The notes under the pieces: model-generated
What the model saw: only the letters and a program-made list of their open reading frames with translations
Told to the model about the DNA's origin: nothing
Database searches by the model: none
Assembly (NCBI GenBank): GCA_003427395.1
Contig: BFEA01000105.1
Coordinates: forward strand, 647,799 to 686,665
Length of the DNA: 38,867 nucleotides
From: Chara braunii
Taxonomy: Eukaryota; Streptophyta; Charophyceae; Charales; Characeae
Direction of reading: 5' to 3'
Shown: positions 18,074 to 27,598 of the stretch, piece by piece
Position numbering within the stretch: the first letter of the stretch is position 1
Layout of the letters: the number at the start of each line of letters is the position of its first letter
Program-made: the position numbers and the translations under genes

Positions 18074-18077
18074 TACA
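18074..18077. repeat. Target-site duplication (left), TACA
   Basis: TACA immediately precedes TGTGACG at the outer end of the left LTR. It matches TACA at 32,584-32,587 just beyond CGTCACA at the outer end of the right LTR. Four bases alone could match by chance, but both are exactly adjacent to TG...CA termini. Confidence 0.55.
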
Positions 18078-20731
18078 TGTGACGCGCAACCTCACGCCCT
18101 GCGCTGTCTTTCGTTCAGAGTGCCAAAGGTGCGGAAGGGAGGCCACGAAAAACAGCAAAATGGGGTGTGCCAAGGATTTTTGGAAGATTGAGTGTGGGGA
18201 CACAGATGGAACTGAAATCCCCCATGTTGGTCCAATGAAGTGAGAGATCTGGCGGGTCTCGGCGCGCGCGGGATTCGTGATGCGGGGAAGTTTAAATTCA
18301 ATCCAGAAACTACTGTCGGACTTCCCACCGGGCCACGGCTCGGCGTTTGGAATGGAAGGGAGCGGGCACATATTTCGTATCCCGTTTCCGCACTAGCTCC
18401 CGACGTCGCACATTGCACAATTTTGAATCCGACGTGGACGGTCTTAATCGCGTGGCCCTTTCCTTGTGCTCATCCTCATTCCGTGTTCGGTAGTGGAACC
18501 CCCTCGATTGGTAGTGGTCGAGGCGTTGGCAATCACTACACAAGGTGTTAGGCCAATGGGGCGCTACTGCCGACCACGGGATGACGATCAACTCGTTAAA
18601 TGGTAATAGCAGCGAGTACGGCGGAAAGTGCGTATCGACGATGATAAACCCAGCGCCGACAAACCCAGAACATCGATTTTCGGGAGGGAAGTAGTATTGC
18701 CCACCGATCTTGGCGACGGCTTCTCGTATGTCCCACTCACAGATTCGCGTCCTATCCTCGTTATACGGGAAGGGGTGGAGAGGGGCTACGGGAGGCTGGT
18801 GCCTAGTCGGGTTGAGCCCGTTAGTCCACATGGCAATCAATCAAGAATATTTTAACCATTCATCGCGTGCATGCAATCCTATCAATCCAGTCGGAACGGT
18901 CAGATAGGAGAAACAGAGGGTTCAAAGAAAGAAGAAAAGCTCATGTGTGGCGAGACGCGGCCGCCATTTCGTGCTCAGATCGTGCGTGGCGAAATCGCAT
19001 ATATACTCACAACACTTCTTCGATAATCACAAATCAAAACATTCTTGCACTTCCAAATCCCAACAACATTGCCCCTGCCATCGACTCGTCCTAGTCAAGA
19101 TGGGTTTCGTACCCGTTCATTCCCATCTTCCATGCATGCATTCACTGTGGAAGGTGCGAAAATGAGAGTCATGCAATTTTCCCAACAAGGTGGCGTAAAA
19201 GGAAGAATCCTTAATGGTTGATACACGCGCATCCACCGTTCACAAGACAAAACCCACTAGATCGGGGGACTACTACCCAGGAAACTAATGGAAGAGTTCC
19301 GGAAGAAATCATTCCAACACAGTCATCATACTCATTCCATCACACGCCAACTTTTCGCTTATTACATAGAACCATCCACATCAAGGAAGAAGGAGAAGGA
19401 GAAATGCGACAGAGATAGACAGAGATATCAAGATCAGAGAGAAAAGTTACACTGAGATTGAGAGAGGAAAAGAACTTTACCGCCGCAGAGTCACACTAAA
19501 GAATAAATTCGTAACCAAGAGGGCGCACTTGCCATCAAATTCCAACACGGTCTCGGGCCATTCATCCACTCAACTCAGATCACATGTCCGCATTCTGACA
19601 CCGACGTTCCCGGTTGTCGCGCATCATCCTCCACCACTGCGATCGTCACCCCGTCAACTTAGTCCCGACGTGGCTTGCCTGGATCCCACAGTCCGTCGTG
19701 GCGATCTAGCGCACCACCAGCCAGTCTACAGTCGGCTCGTCAAGACTTTTCGAGTTGCACCGTACACATCACCTAGCCACTACTTCCCAGAAGCTGGCCG
19801 ATGAGTTGGGAGAGAGTTTTGCGGGGGCGCCGACGAAATTTATAGCTGCGAGATGAGAGAGAGACGCGGGGGAAAGCGAAGGGTGAGGCAGAGGAGGGTA
19901 TAGGAGAGTTTGGGAGTGACCGCCCATCGAAAGTCATGTTGATCCCTCCTAACTCGACCGCAACCAATCAGAATCGTTGTGCAGTAAAAACTTACACGAC
20001 GCTTCTCCTTGGCTAGATGGGAGAGAGGATCGACTGGGTTTTCGAGCGCGGATCTTAGAGCGGAAAGAACAGGAGCGCGAAGGATAGCATGAAATGGTCC
20101 AAGATTCAGATGATCAAGAAGGAGAAAGAAAAAGGGCGCGCGCTGAGAAGGAGAGGGAAAAGCAGTTACAGGGGGCAGTGGCGAAAAAGTGTGTGCGCGC
20201 GAAGAAGGACGGTGAGGGGAGCGCAAGGGAGGAAGGAGGAGGGAGCTTGCTTGCATGCGGCCGATCAGCAAAAAGGGGAATGGGCACCAAGAGAATTGCA
20301 GTCTTTTCCAATCCTACTCTAATTCAAAAATTGAAAGTACCATATCTGCACGCAAAACAGGCACGGGAAAGAAAGTCTTTCGTCCATCCATATTCCTACA
20401 AGAATTCCCAGAGTTTTCAAGGTTGAGGCCGAGAACATTCGCGCGTGGAAGGTCGCGCGGCATTCCGATAATTCCGGGATTTCTAAATGTCGAGCCAAAT
20501 TCCAAGCACACTCGCTAAGGCGCGCGAAATTCCTATGCATTTTCAATCAAAACGACACAAAAAAAAAAGAACTGACAGATGTGCGCAAGGTACCTTTAAT
20601 CGGGCACAGACAGAGAGGGAAAGGGGGGGGGGGGTCTTGGGGTCGAATCGTACACATCTGGACGTAGAGAAAACATGAGAAAAAGGAAGGGGTCCAAAAG
20701 ATGGCCCAGGTCCGAAAGCTAGTACGTCACA
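18078..20731 (-). repeat. 3' LTR of the Gypsy element
   Basis: This 2,654-bp LTR is collinear with 29,940-32,583. In plus orientation it starts TGTGACGCGCA and ends TACGTCACA, giving inverted termini TGTGACG/CGTCACA. The first 11 bases are absent from the other LTR at its primer-site end. The sense strand carries TATATA at 19,005-19,000. A poly-G run at about 20,620-20,632 differs in length from the other LTR. All open frames inside are non-coding and duplicated in both LTRs. Confidence 0.9.
19000..19005 (-). promoter_or_regulatory. Possible LTR TATA box (3' LTR)
   Basis: Sense-strand GAGTATATATGCG, also present in the 5' LTR at 30,849-30,854. It lies about 1.7 kb into the LTR, leaving roughly 0.9 kb for R-U5. 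Confidence 0.3.
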
Positions 20732-20842
20732 TATGTGACGCGCAAGGGGTTCCAAAATTATGCGATCTCCTGATTGCATGCCATGGCGAAGAAGGGAAGA
20801 AGGGGATGAGAGGATGAGAGGATGCATGAGGAACCAAGCGTA
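20732..20842 (-). other. Junction before 3' LTR, no polypurine tract
   Basis: The sense strand just before the 3' LTR reads ...CCCCTTGCGCGTCACATA and lacks the purine-rich tract that normally primes plus-strand synthesis. TGTGACGCGCAA (20,733-20,744) repeats the outer end of the same LTR (18,078-18,089). The junction also forms the palindrome CGTCACATATGTGACG. The expected end has been replaced or rearranged. Confidence 0.5.
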
Positions 20843-21279
20843 TCAGTAGGTAATTGGGCCAGAGATCTCGTTGATGCCAACTTCAATTGCAATCTCCTCG
20901 TAAGTCTGGTGGCTCGAACTGCTGGGACTGCCGGAGATCGTCCATGTGACGCCATCATCGTCTGCAGATTCTCCGTGTGCTCTGCACCCTTGCCTCGTTA
21001 TTGGAAGTTCACCCGACGGTAGTCGACAAGGAGGGGATGATGGAGGGGTCGGGGCCAATCAGATGGGAGCGGAGGGAAATAATCCTCCACTTCATCACCG
21101 AGATCGACGAAATGTACGATCCGATGTGCGCGGGGGAAATGATGATTGGGTCGAGATAGGGAAAGGAGGTAGTCGGGGTATAACGAGGGAATAGTGCGGA
21201 GGACGTTATCTCGTAGGGACTTGTAGTCCTCCATAGCAGGAACCCTCAAAATCTGCGCGCGTGGTTGGCCTGCGCACAT
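20843..21279 (-). pseudogene. Coding-like remnant at the 3' end of the internal region
   Basis: Minus-strand frames here read as protein. The first (from 21,279) contains MEDYKSLRDNVLRTIPSLY and a Pro/His/Asp-rich part ending near VDYRRV. After an apparent one-base shift near 21,010 a second frame carries SADDDGVTWTISGS and ends TYEEIAIEVGINEISGPITY at a stop near 20,843. It may be the C-terminal part of the accessory ORF, separated from it by the insertion at about 21,280-22,513. I recognise no family. Confidence 0.4.
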
Positions 21280-21390
21280 CGGCCGCTGCAGGCCTATGCA
21301 AAAAAAAAAAAAAAAATCAAAAATTTGGGGGGGGGTTGATTTTTTATATGTTAAAAAAAAATAAAAAAAATAAAAAAAATAAAAAAAACA

Positions 21391-21422
21391 AATTTGATTG
21401 ATTGATTGATTGATTGATTGAT

Positions 21423-21455
<33 letters not shown>

Positions 21456-21517
21456 ATTGATTGATTGATTAATTGATTGATTGATTAAACGATTGATTGA
21501 TTGATTGATTGATTGAT

Positions 21518-21550
<33 letters not shown>

Positions 21551-21575
21551 AATCGATTGATTTTTTTTATTTTAT

Positions 21576-21656
<81 letters not shown>

Positions 21657-21660
21657 GTTG
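21391..21660 (+). repeat. GATT tetranucleotide array
   Basis: About 265 bp of GATT units with interruptions (GATC, TAAT) and a T-rich break at 21,561-21,578. It runs into the assembly gap through a GGTT/G-rich end. Confidence 0.95.
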
Positions 21661-21672
21661 GTTGGGGGAAGG

Positions 21673-21984
21673 NNNNNNNNNNNNNNNNNNNNNNNNNNNN
21701 NNNNNNNNNNNNNNNNNNNNNNNNNNNNNNNNNNNNNNNNNNNNNNNNNNNNNNNNNNNNNNNNNNNNNNNNNNNNNNNNNNNNNNNNNNNNNNNNNNNN
21801 NNNNNNNNNNNNNNNNNNNNNNNNNNNNNNNNNNNNNNNNNNNNNNNNNNNNNNNNNNNNNNNNNNNNNNNNNNNNNNNNNNNNNNNNNNNNNNNNNNNN
21901 NNNNNNNNNNNNNNNNNNNNNNNNNNNNNNNNNNNNNNNNNNNNNNNNNNNNNNNNNNNNNNNNNNNNNNNNNNNNNNNNNNNN
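21673..21984. other. Assembly gap (N x312)
   Basis: Undetermined bases between a GATT array and a CG/CA/AATC array. True length unknown. Confidence 1.
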
Positions 21985-22078
21985 CGCGCGCGCGCGCGCG
22001 CGCGGGCTCCCGCACGCTCCCGCACACCCACACACACACACACGCGCACAAAACTCTCTCACACACACACACACACAC

Positions 22079-22110
<32 letters not shown>
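21985..22110 (+). repeat. CG, CA and AATC arrays
   Basis: CG dinucleotides (21,985-22,004), CA repeats (22,025-22,078) and AATC units (22,078-22,110). The AATC array is the reverse complement of the GATT array across the gap. Confidence 0.95.
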
Positions 22111-22111
<1 letters not shown>

Positions 22112-22498
22112 CCTTTTTTTTTTTTCTTTTAAAATTTTGCATCTTTATTTTTTTAAAACACCTCATTTCCCTGCAAAAAACACAAATCGAATTCAAAAAA
22201 AAATACAGGTGTACTCAGGGACCATATATTTCATGATAAAAAATGGCAAAACAAATTTCATGCTTTTCTTTATATATATATTTTTAATTTTGTTTAAATC
22301 GATTTTAGTTTTTGATTTTTAAAAATCTTAAACAAAGTAGGATTCCAAAAAACAACATTTAGGAGTGTAGGGTTTTTCAAGCCTTACACCTCCATATTTT
22401 TATTTTATTTTTTTACATATTTTTAGGGGGAGAAAAAAAATATTGAAAAACCGGGCCGCAGACTGGGCCTCATTGGCCGCGGCCGCGGCTGAGAATCT
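22111..22498. other. AT-rich part of the insertion, no gene
   Basis: A/T-rich sequence with poly-T, TATATATA and poly-A runs, without an extended reading frame of normal composition. Confidence 0.5.
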
Positions 22499-22518
22499 CG
22501 GCCGCAGCGGCCGAAATG

Positions 22519-22538
22519 CCCGCGGCCTAGGCCGCGGG
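22519..22538. repeat. 20-bp GC palindrome
   Basis: Perfect palindrome CCCGCGGCCTAGGCCGCGGG. Its central TAG on the minus strand is the stop of the accessory ORF, which suggests that the ORF end was created at the insertion edge. Confidence 0.85.
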
Positions 22539-23297
22539 TGTCACATAGGTGAGCGGCGGTTCTTGCGAGGCTTCCCGGGGTTCAGGCGCAGATGCCTCTC
22601 CTTCCTCCTGGGAGGTCGACCGAGCTTCTGGCTCCTCCTCCTCCGATAGTCCAGCGATGGCTATGCGACCTGGATCATCGTCTGATGGCAACTCTCCGTT
22701 CTCTCGATGCGCTTGCCAAAACTCGTTGAAGTCGGAATTGTCGGATGCAAGCTCGTCCAAGTCCAAATAACACCAGGCTGTCGGATCGTGGTCCCTCAAA
22801 TACTGTCCGTAATCCTCCGTACAGTTTGCCCAGATTACGGTTGGCGTCAACTTCCTTTCCAGAGTTTCAGGTCCCGCCTGCTTCGGATCGCTTGGATTAT
22901 AGGAGATGATGTCTGTCGGTAGATCGTTGGTGAGCTGCGACAAAAAGGTGAGAAGTTTGTAGGCGACCGTGACTCGTCCTCCCTTGGCGATCTCTCCACA
23001 CAACAATCCTACCAACGTACCGTCGGTATCAGACTCATTCGGCCACAACTGCGTTAGTACCAACGAGATCTCATGATAGTGCTCCAGTTCCTGATTGCTA
23101 TAGTACCGTGATCAGTGGCACCTCACGGTGAGCATACACACACTAATTGTTGCGAACTCAGTCCACTTGCGAACGTAGGCAGAACTGAATGGGAGGGTGG
23201 AGGAGGGGTGGATTTCTAGAATGAGGAGGGGGTTCGCCCAGAATGGCCAGATGATCGAAAGGTAGGAGGGGAGAGAGAAGGTGGAAAAACGATTCAT
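22527..23297 (-). pseudogene. Accessory ORF, downstream part, unknown family
   Basis: One minus-strand frame runs from 23,297 to a TAG at 22,527, broken by one TGA at 23,114. Before the TGA lies AYVRKWTEFATISVCMLTV. After it come YYSNQELEHYHEISLVLTQ, GTLVGLLCGEIAKGGRVTVA and YKLLTFLSQLTNDLPTDI. The C-terminus is acidic and Pro/Ser/Glu-rich (LDLDELASDNSDFNEFW, SEEEEPEARSTSQEEGEAS), so probably disordered. It is offset by one frame from the upstream part (23,779-23,294), most simply by an indel. No transmembrane segments or envelope-like features are seen, and I do not recognise it. Confidence 0.5.
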
Positions 23298-23779
23298 CGG
23301 CGCTTAGGGTAAGGATAAAGATGGGGGAGAGGGCGAGAGTGGCAATCAGTAGCGGTGGTCCGAAGGGAGAAGATGTCAATACAATCAGTCCGCACTACTT
23401 GTCGTCTTGGCTGGGCCCGTCGTTGCCGCCAATCAGCTGCCAATTCTTGTCCCCACCTGTAGAGATCAGTCGCCACTGCATCGCACCGCTGCACGTTGAT
23501 AGTACACGGATCATTGTTGAAGGCTACTACCACCGTTACGTCGCTTTGAGTCGGCTGCGAGAAGCGCCGAACTCCCAAAGCTTCCGCTAAGATGACTGCT
23601 GAACCTCGATCGGTTGCTATGGTGATCTCCACGGCGGCACACCAAGCTCCATCGCCAAAGAGTTGCGCAAATCGGAGAAGATCGAGACTAAGACAGGGAT
23701 GCGCGACGTGGCGAAATTGCAACAGGGTTTGAGGTTGGAGGAGCTGAGCAGGAAGGGCTGGCTCAATGATAAAGCTCAT
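23294..23779 (-). CDS. Accessory ORF, upstream part, overlaps pol stop
   Basis: A 161-codon ORF whose ATG overlaps the pol TGA as ATGA (23,779-23,776), an arrangement used elsewhere for termination-reinitiation. The first 125 residues have globular-protein composition (FRHVAHPCLSLDLLRFAQLF, GSAVILAEALGVRRF, TDLYRWGQELAADWRQRRA). After about residue 130 the frame becomes Arg/His/Pro-rich and probably out of register. In plant Gypsy elements a post-integrase ORF can be env-like or an additional ORF of unknown role. This one lacks obvious membrane segments. Function unknown. Confidence 0.5.
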   Translation of the reverse strand: MSFIIEPALPAQLLQPQTLLQFRHVAHPCLSLDLLRFAQLFGDGAWCAAVEITIATDRGSAVILAEALGVRRFSQPTQSDVTVVVAFNNDPCTINVQRCDAVATDLYRWGQELAADWRQRRAQPRRQVVRTDCIDIFSLRTTATDCHSRPLPHLYPYPKRR

Positions 23780-24537
23780 GGCGAAGGCGAGGGGGAGGTG
23801 GATGCAGACGAAGGAGAGGAAACAAGTTCTTCGGTTGCGTCGGATGAAGAAGAAAGAGATGGGTTAAGGTTCTCAGAAGGAGGGAGAGGACGAAGGTAGG
23901 AAGTGTGGAGGACAATGGGGAGGGAGCTATGGTTGGCGTTGGCTTCGGGCGCAATGCGCACTATGTCAACTCCATTGGGACCGAGCTCTACGACGCGGAA
24001 ACAGCCAAAAAACTCGGGAGCGAGTTTGCGATCGCGTGCACATTTGCGTACCTGCATCAGATCCCCTAACTTATATTGGTGTTGTGGGCCCGCATTCCCA
24101 TTCCGGGCCTCGTAGCTACAGACCTGCCTTCCGTGGGTCAGTTCGGTCATTTTTTGTCTTTTCTGGGCCAGCTATGGAACGACCCTTTCTATATAATCCG
24201 CATATCTCTTGGCTTTGGTCTTAAGGGCCGCACGCGTGTCCCGACCCCCTTTGTCGACAATTTCTGTGGTACCCCGATTGTCGACACATGGGAGGCTATT
24301 AGTTCGAAGCTGGAAGGGGGTGAGCCCTGTGGACTCATGAGGGGTGGCTCGGTGGATTCTGATGATTTGATAGACTATCTCGGGCCACGGACGCGTGCCG
24401 CGGGCCGCTAAGTTCTTATCGAAGGCGGTCTTAATCATGCGATTCGCGTTTTCTGCCAGCCCGTTCGATTGGGAAACATGGGGAGCAGTCTGTCAGAGGG
24501 TAACGCCTCAACGCATTAGTAATTTCTCTACCTCACC
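23776..24537 (-). pseudogene. Integrase C-terminal part with GPY/F-like module
   Basis: A minus-strand frame resumes after the integrase deletion with GSEFKGEVEKLLM (from about 24,554). It passes two TGA codons (24,510 and 24,495) and contains SNGLAEN, carrying the likely catalytic Glu. After a further TAG (24,174) comes YKLGDLMQVRK...KLAPEFFGCFRVVELGPNGV, corresponding to the GPY/F module that ends many Gypsy integrases. A Ser/Pro-rich tail follows. I see no chromodomain. The frame ends at TGA 23,778-23,776, overlapping the accessory ORF start. Confidence 0.8.
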
Positions 24538-24538
24538 T

Positions 24539-25492
24539 TTAAATTCCGATCCATGTGGCTATCTCTAAGGCCTTTCGGGTTTTACATGGATAGACTTCGA
24601 TATATTTTGAGAAATGATCGATCAACACCAAGAGAATGGAGTATTCGCAACGGTTGGGGCTAGGTGGCACATCTATATCAGTTGTGTCCATACTGACCCG
24701 CTGGAACGACCGTTCTACCTCTGTAGGGACTATTGTATTTGACCCACGGAGGGGCGTGCGGTCGGCAGCACAGACTAAACAGTTAGCGACCACGTGCTTC
24801 ACATCGTCATGGATATTAGACCAGAACCATCGATTTTGGTCGATAGTTGCCTCGGTGACACGTATCGCGAAATGAGCGGCCTGTTCTTCGTGCGCAGACC
24901 TAGTCCAGTCATATCTTTGAAAAGGGTGGGGAACCGTCAACCATAGCCCTGATCCGTCCGTCTTACGCTTTTCTAAATGTCCGTTGATCCATCGATAGTC
25001 TCGGGATCTTTCAGTAGCCCGACGTCTGTCATGCTTAGTGAGATGGTCCAACGGTAGGCCTGCTAATTTAGCTAATAAGATTTTATCTGTCCATACCTCC
25101 GCTCGTCGGTATTTCTCATCGTATTCAGGGTCGTCCGTTCGGGCAGCCTCGAATCGAACCTCAATAGGGAGTTTGTCCGTCCTACACAGGGGGCACCTCC
25201 ATTCCTTGCTACTCGTTCTGTATCGAATGCACGCACCATGCGCACGATTGACACACGTGGCACAGTTCACCCAATCATCGAATCCAGATTTGAAGGGGTA
25301 ACAGTTTACTCCGTAAACTCGTGAAATACACGTGCAAAAATAACAAAATTTATCCGGGAGAATGGCGAGAAAGTCCGAATGGGCGAGGGGATCATAAGAG
25401 GTGGGAGAGACCGAGTTAGGGAGAGTTTCCATCGTTCCGAGAGACGAGAATCGGAAAGGGAAGGAGAGGTAGGGTCGGGTACATGTGTCCAC
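24539..25492 (-). pseudogene. PHD-like finger plus integrase N-terminal and core part
   Basis: This 317-codon frame begins after a frameshift from RNase H. Residues 50-103 form a C4HC3 PHD-type pattern (C50, C53, C77, C80, H85, C88, C100, C103, with Trp98 before the last pair). Residues 201-241 are the integrase HHCC zinc domain (H201, H207, C238, C241). The catalytic core starts with VSMDTTD (first Asp about 269) and continues with IDHFSKYIEVYP. The frame then jumps from LEIATWI straight to GSEFKGE in another frame. About 20 or more residues that would carry the second catalytic Asp are lost, so the integrase is inactive. Confidence 0.85.
25184..25345 (-). other. PHD-like C4HC3 zinc finger inside pol
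   Basis: Spacing is C-x2-C-x23-C-x2-C-x4-H-x2-C-x11-C-x2-C, with Trp two residues before the penultimate Cys (EWRCPLC). PHD fingers read histone tails in known proteins. Here it lies directly N-terminal to the integrase zinc domain. All eight ligands are intact although the rest of pol is decayed. Confidence 0.7.
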
Positions 25493-26064
25493 TTAGCCCT
25501 TCGGTAGAATCTCCACAGTCCGTATCGAGGCTTGTTCGTCGGTTCCGGGTCGCGCAAGGGGGTCACTTCCTCACTCCTTGGCACCTTGTCGGGACAGTGA
25601 AGTCGTGTCAGCCCGTCTGCGTTGCCGTGTTTCTCGTGTTTCCGATGACGGATGTCAAAGTCCATGCTCTGCAGTATGGTGGCCCATCGCCCGAGGATGC
25701 CCGAGTAATCCTTGGACTTCTTTAGCGCCAACAATGGTTCTTGATCGGTTACCAGCGTGAATCTTCTGCCATACAAGTACGCTCGGAAATGACTGATCCC
25801 CCACAAGGCTGCATAGCATTCCCCTGTCGGGGCCGCGTAGTTGCACTTACAAGCCAGCACTGTTTTGGACGCGTATTCCACCACGTGTTCGAGGCCGTCG
25901 GGTCCCACATGGGCCAAGATCGCTGAAACCGCCTCCGGTTGCCAATCGGTGATGAGAACAAAGGGCTTTTCCGGGTCCGGCCTTATGAGGACTGGGGTCG
26001 AAACCAGGGCCGCCTTGAGTTTAAAAAAAACCCGATCGCATTGTGGGGTCCAAATCAACGACTA
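25440..26064 (-). pseudogene. RNase H domain of pol
   Basis: This continues the RT frame after an in-frame TAG at 26,064. It contains the RT-RNase H connection (FVLITDWQPEAVSAILAHVG) and RNase H motifs with acidic residues in ITDWQP, TGECYAAL and LVTDQEPLLAL, then RWATILQSMDFDIRHRKHEK and GNADGLTRLHCPDKVP. The frame is open to 25,306, but similarity to pol moves to another frame near 25,430-25,490, so a frameshift lies there. RNase H removes template RNA during reverse transcription. Confidence 0.85.
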
Positions 26065-27315
26065 ATCCTTCTTTAGCAGATTCGTGAGTGGTCCCGTGAT
26101 CGCTGCAAACCCCTTGATGAACCTTCGATAGTACGATGCCAAACCTAAAAAGATGCGGACCTGTATTACGGACGTCGGCACTGGTGTGTTCTTCACGACT
26201 GTCACTTTCTGGGGTTCTAGCTGCAATCCTTGGCTCGTAACGACGTGGCCGAGGAAGGAAATCTCCGTGAGAAAGAACTGACACTTCTCAACCGCCACTT
26301 TAAATCCTGCGTCCTTTAGCGAGTGTAGTGTCCACTCAATGTGCTCCATGTTTCCCTCATAGGAAGTGGAAAACACAAGGATATCATCCATATACACAAT
26401 CACACAGTAATTGATTATGTTTTGCGCCAGTCGCGTTTTTCGCACGAAGTTTTTGAAGGCCATATTCATCGCGCGTTGAAACGTGGCTGGGGCATTGCAA
26501 ATCCCCATCGGGCATCTGACCCATTGCCAGGTTCCTTCGAAAAGAGTGAACGCCGTTTTCAGGCGGTCTTCTTTCCGAACCAGGAGATGGTGGAATTCAT
26601 GGCGAATATCAAATTTACTGAAGAATCGAGCACCACCGATAGCATCCAACAACTCATCAATCCGGGGAAGAGGATACACATCTTTGATCGTGATATCGTT
26701 TAATTTTTGATAGTCGATGCGCATGTGGATCCCTCCTGCTTTTTTCGGCACAATCACTACTGGAAACAACCATGGTCCGATAGCGGGTTCGATCCAACCA
26801 TTAGCTTCGAACTCCTTAATCCTCTTAAATGCGACCGCTCTTTGCGCCGATGAGTACCGATAAGGAGCGCAACTAATTGGCGGATGATCCCCCGTAAGGA
26901 TCACATGCTCGATTACAGTAGATAACCCAATATCGCTGTCATCCACACTCAATACTTTGGCATAGCCATGCAACGTATCAATCAGGGATCCTTGGATATC
27001 TCGGGGGACATGACTGGGGATGATGATTACTGCACTATTCTCGATGTTCAGGGGTGTTTCAATCCAATCCATCTTTCTTGATCGCCTGTCGTGCACACTG
27101 GAAAACATGGAACTACTGGTTCGGATCGAAAAGACGGTAACAATCATTTGGGATTCAGTCGGGATGATCATCTCGATCTCTTTAACTTCGGCGTCGGTTT
27201 CAGAATCAACGACACTTTTGGCTATCTCTACTCTTGTTAGTTCTATCATTTCCTGCATGAGATCCGGAACGTCTGTTATCGGAGCCTCTGCCTCTTCCTT
27301 GATCAAAGCGATCAT
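26062..27315 (-). pseudogene. Reverse transcriptase domain of pol
   Basis: A 417-codon frame with the Ty3/Gypsy RT motifs in order: VIEHVILTGDHPPISCAPYR, ANGWIEPAIGPWLFPVVIVP, MRIDYQKLNDITIKDVYPLP, RFFSKFDIRHEFHHLLV (first catalytic Asp in KFD), TWQWVRCPMGICNAPATFQR, VYMDDILVFS (YMDD at residues 305-308), and FLGLASYYRRFIKGFA. The catalytic acidic residues are present. The usual LxSGYHQ after the first Asp reads IRHEFHH, a possible change of the dNTP-proximal region. The frame is entered after a TGA at 27,324 and ends at a TAG at 26,064. Confidence 0.93.
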
Positions 27316-27598
27316 AGCTCCTCACGTGAGTAGTGATCTAGGGGGGGAGACAAAGAGATCCAGATAGTGATTCATCTGCTGATACCTAGCCCGGAGTGAA
27401 AGCGTGCTTTCCTATAATGTGCGAGGGGGTTCCAAAAGATCAGCCATATCGAAAATTTGCAAAATCGGTTCTCCAAGGAATGTCGTAGGGGGAGTCCATC
27501 TCTCTGTGAGTAGAGAGCGGCTGGACCCGCTGTTTTCCCAGCGTAGATCGAAATGTTCGAGTAGTTGCGGGGATCATTAGAAATTCTTCTTTCGCCTC
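27316..27598 (-). pseudogene. Protease-RT linker with frameshift
   Basis: The gag-protease frame continues past TGA 27,601 with KEEFLMIPATTRTFRS and FANFRYG. Near 27,450 the similarity passes to the RT frame (DLLEPPRTL, then LSLRARYQQMNHYLDLFVSP), which is cut by TAG at 27,414 and TGA at 27,324. One small indel near 27,450 explains the shift. Confidence 0.65.

Larger units (their letters stand above)
21280..22513. mobile_element. Low-complexity foldback-like insertion with assembly gap
   Basis: Inverted ends CGGCCGCTGCAGGCC (21,280-21,294) and GGCCGCAGCGGCCG (22,500-22,513) enclose AT-rich DNA with inverted simple repeats: GATT arrays to the left of the gap and AATC arrays to the right, each flanked by A- or T-rich runs. 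It has no coding capacity and interrupts coding-like sequence of the retroelement on both sides. It could be a foldback element or an expanded simple-repeat palindrome. A poly-A run (21,300-21,317) adjoins the left end. Confidence 0.4.

Noticed and set aside
18240-18551. ORFs conserved between both LTRs (for example 18,240-18,551 and 30,093-30,404)
   Set aside because: The identity reflects the LTR duplication, not selection. The frames run antisense to the element and have no domain.
18078-20744. Left LTR as an independent solo LTR flanked by the 12-bp direct repeat TGTGACGCGCAA
   Set aside because: LTR elements make 4-6 bp duplications. The outer TACA match with the right LTR and the collinear minus-strand coding region support one full-length element instead, although the repeat remains unexplained and is listed as a finding.
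21469-22322. Long ORFs across the N gap and tetranucleotide arrays
   Set aside because: They translate undetermined bases and a simple repeat with four-base period, which gives open frames without coding meaning.
22443-23063. Env-like gene of the retrotransposon
   Set aside because: The post-pol ORF lacks clear signal peptide, fusion peptide or transmembrane segments and has an acidic disordered tail.
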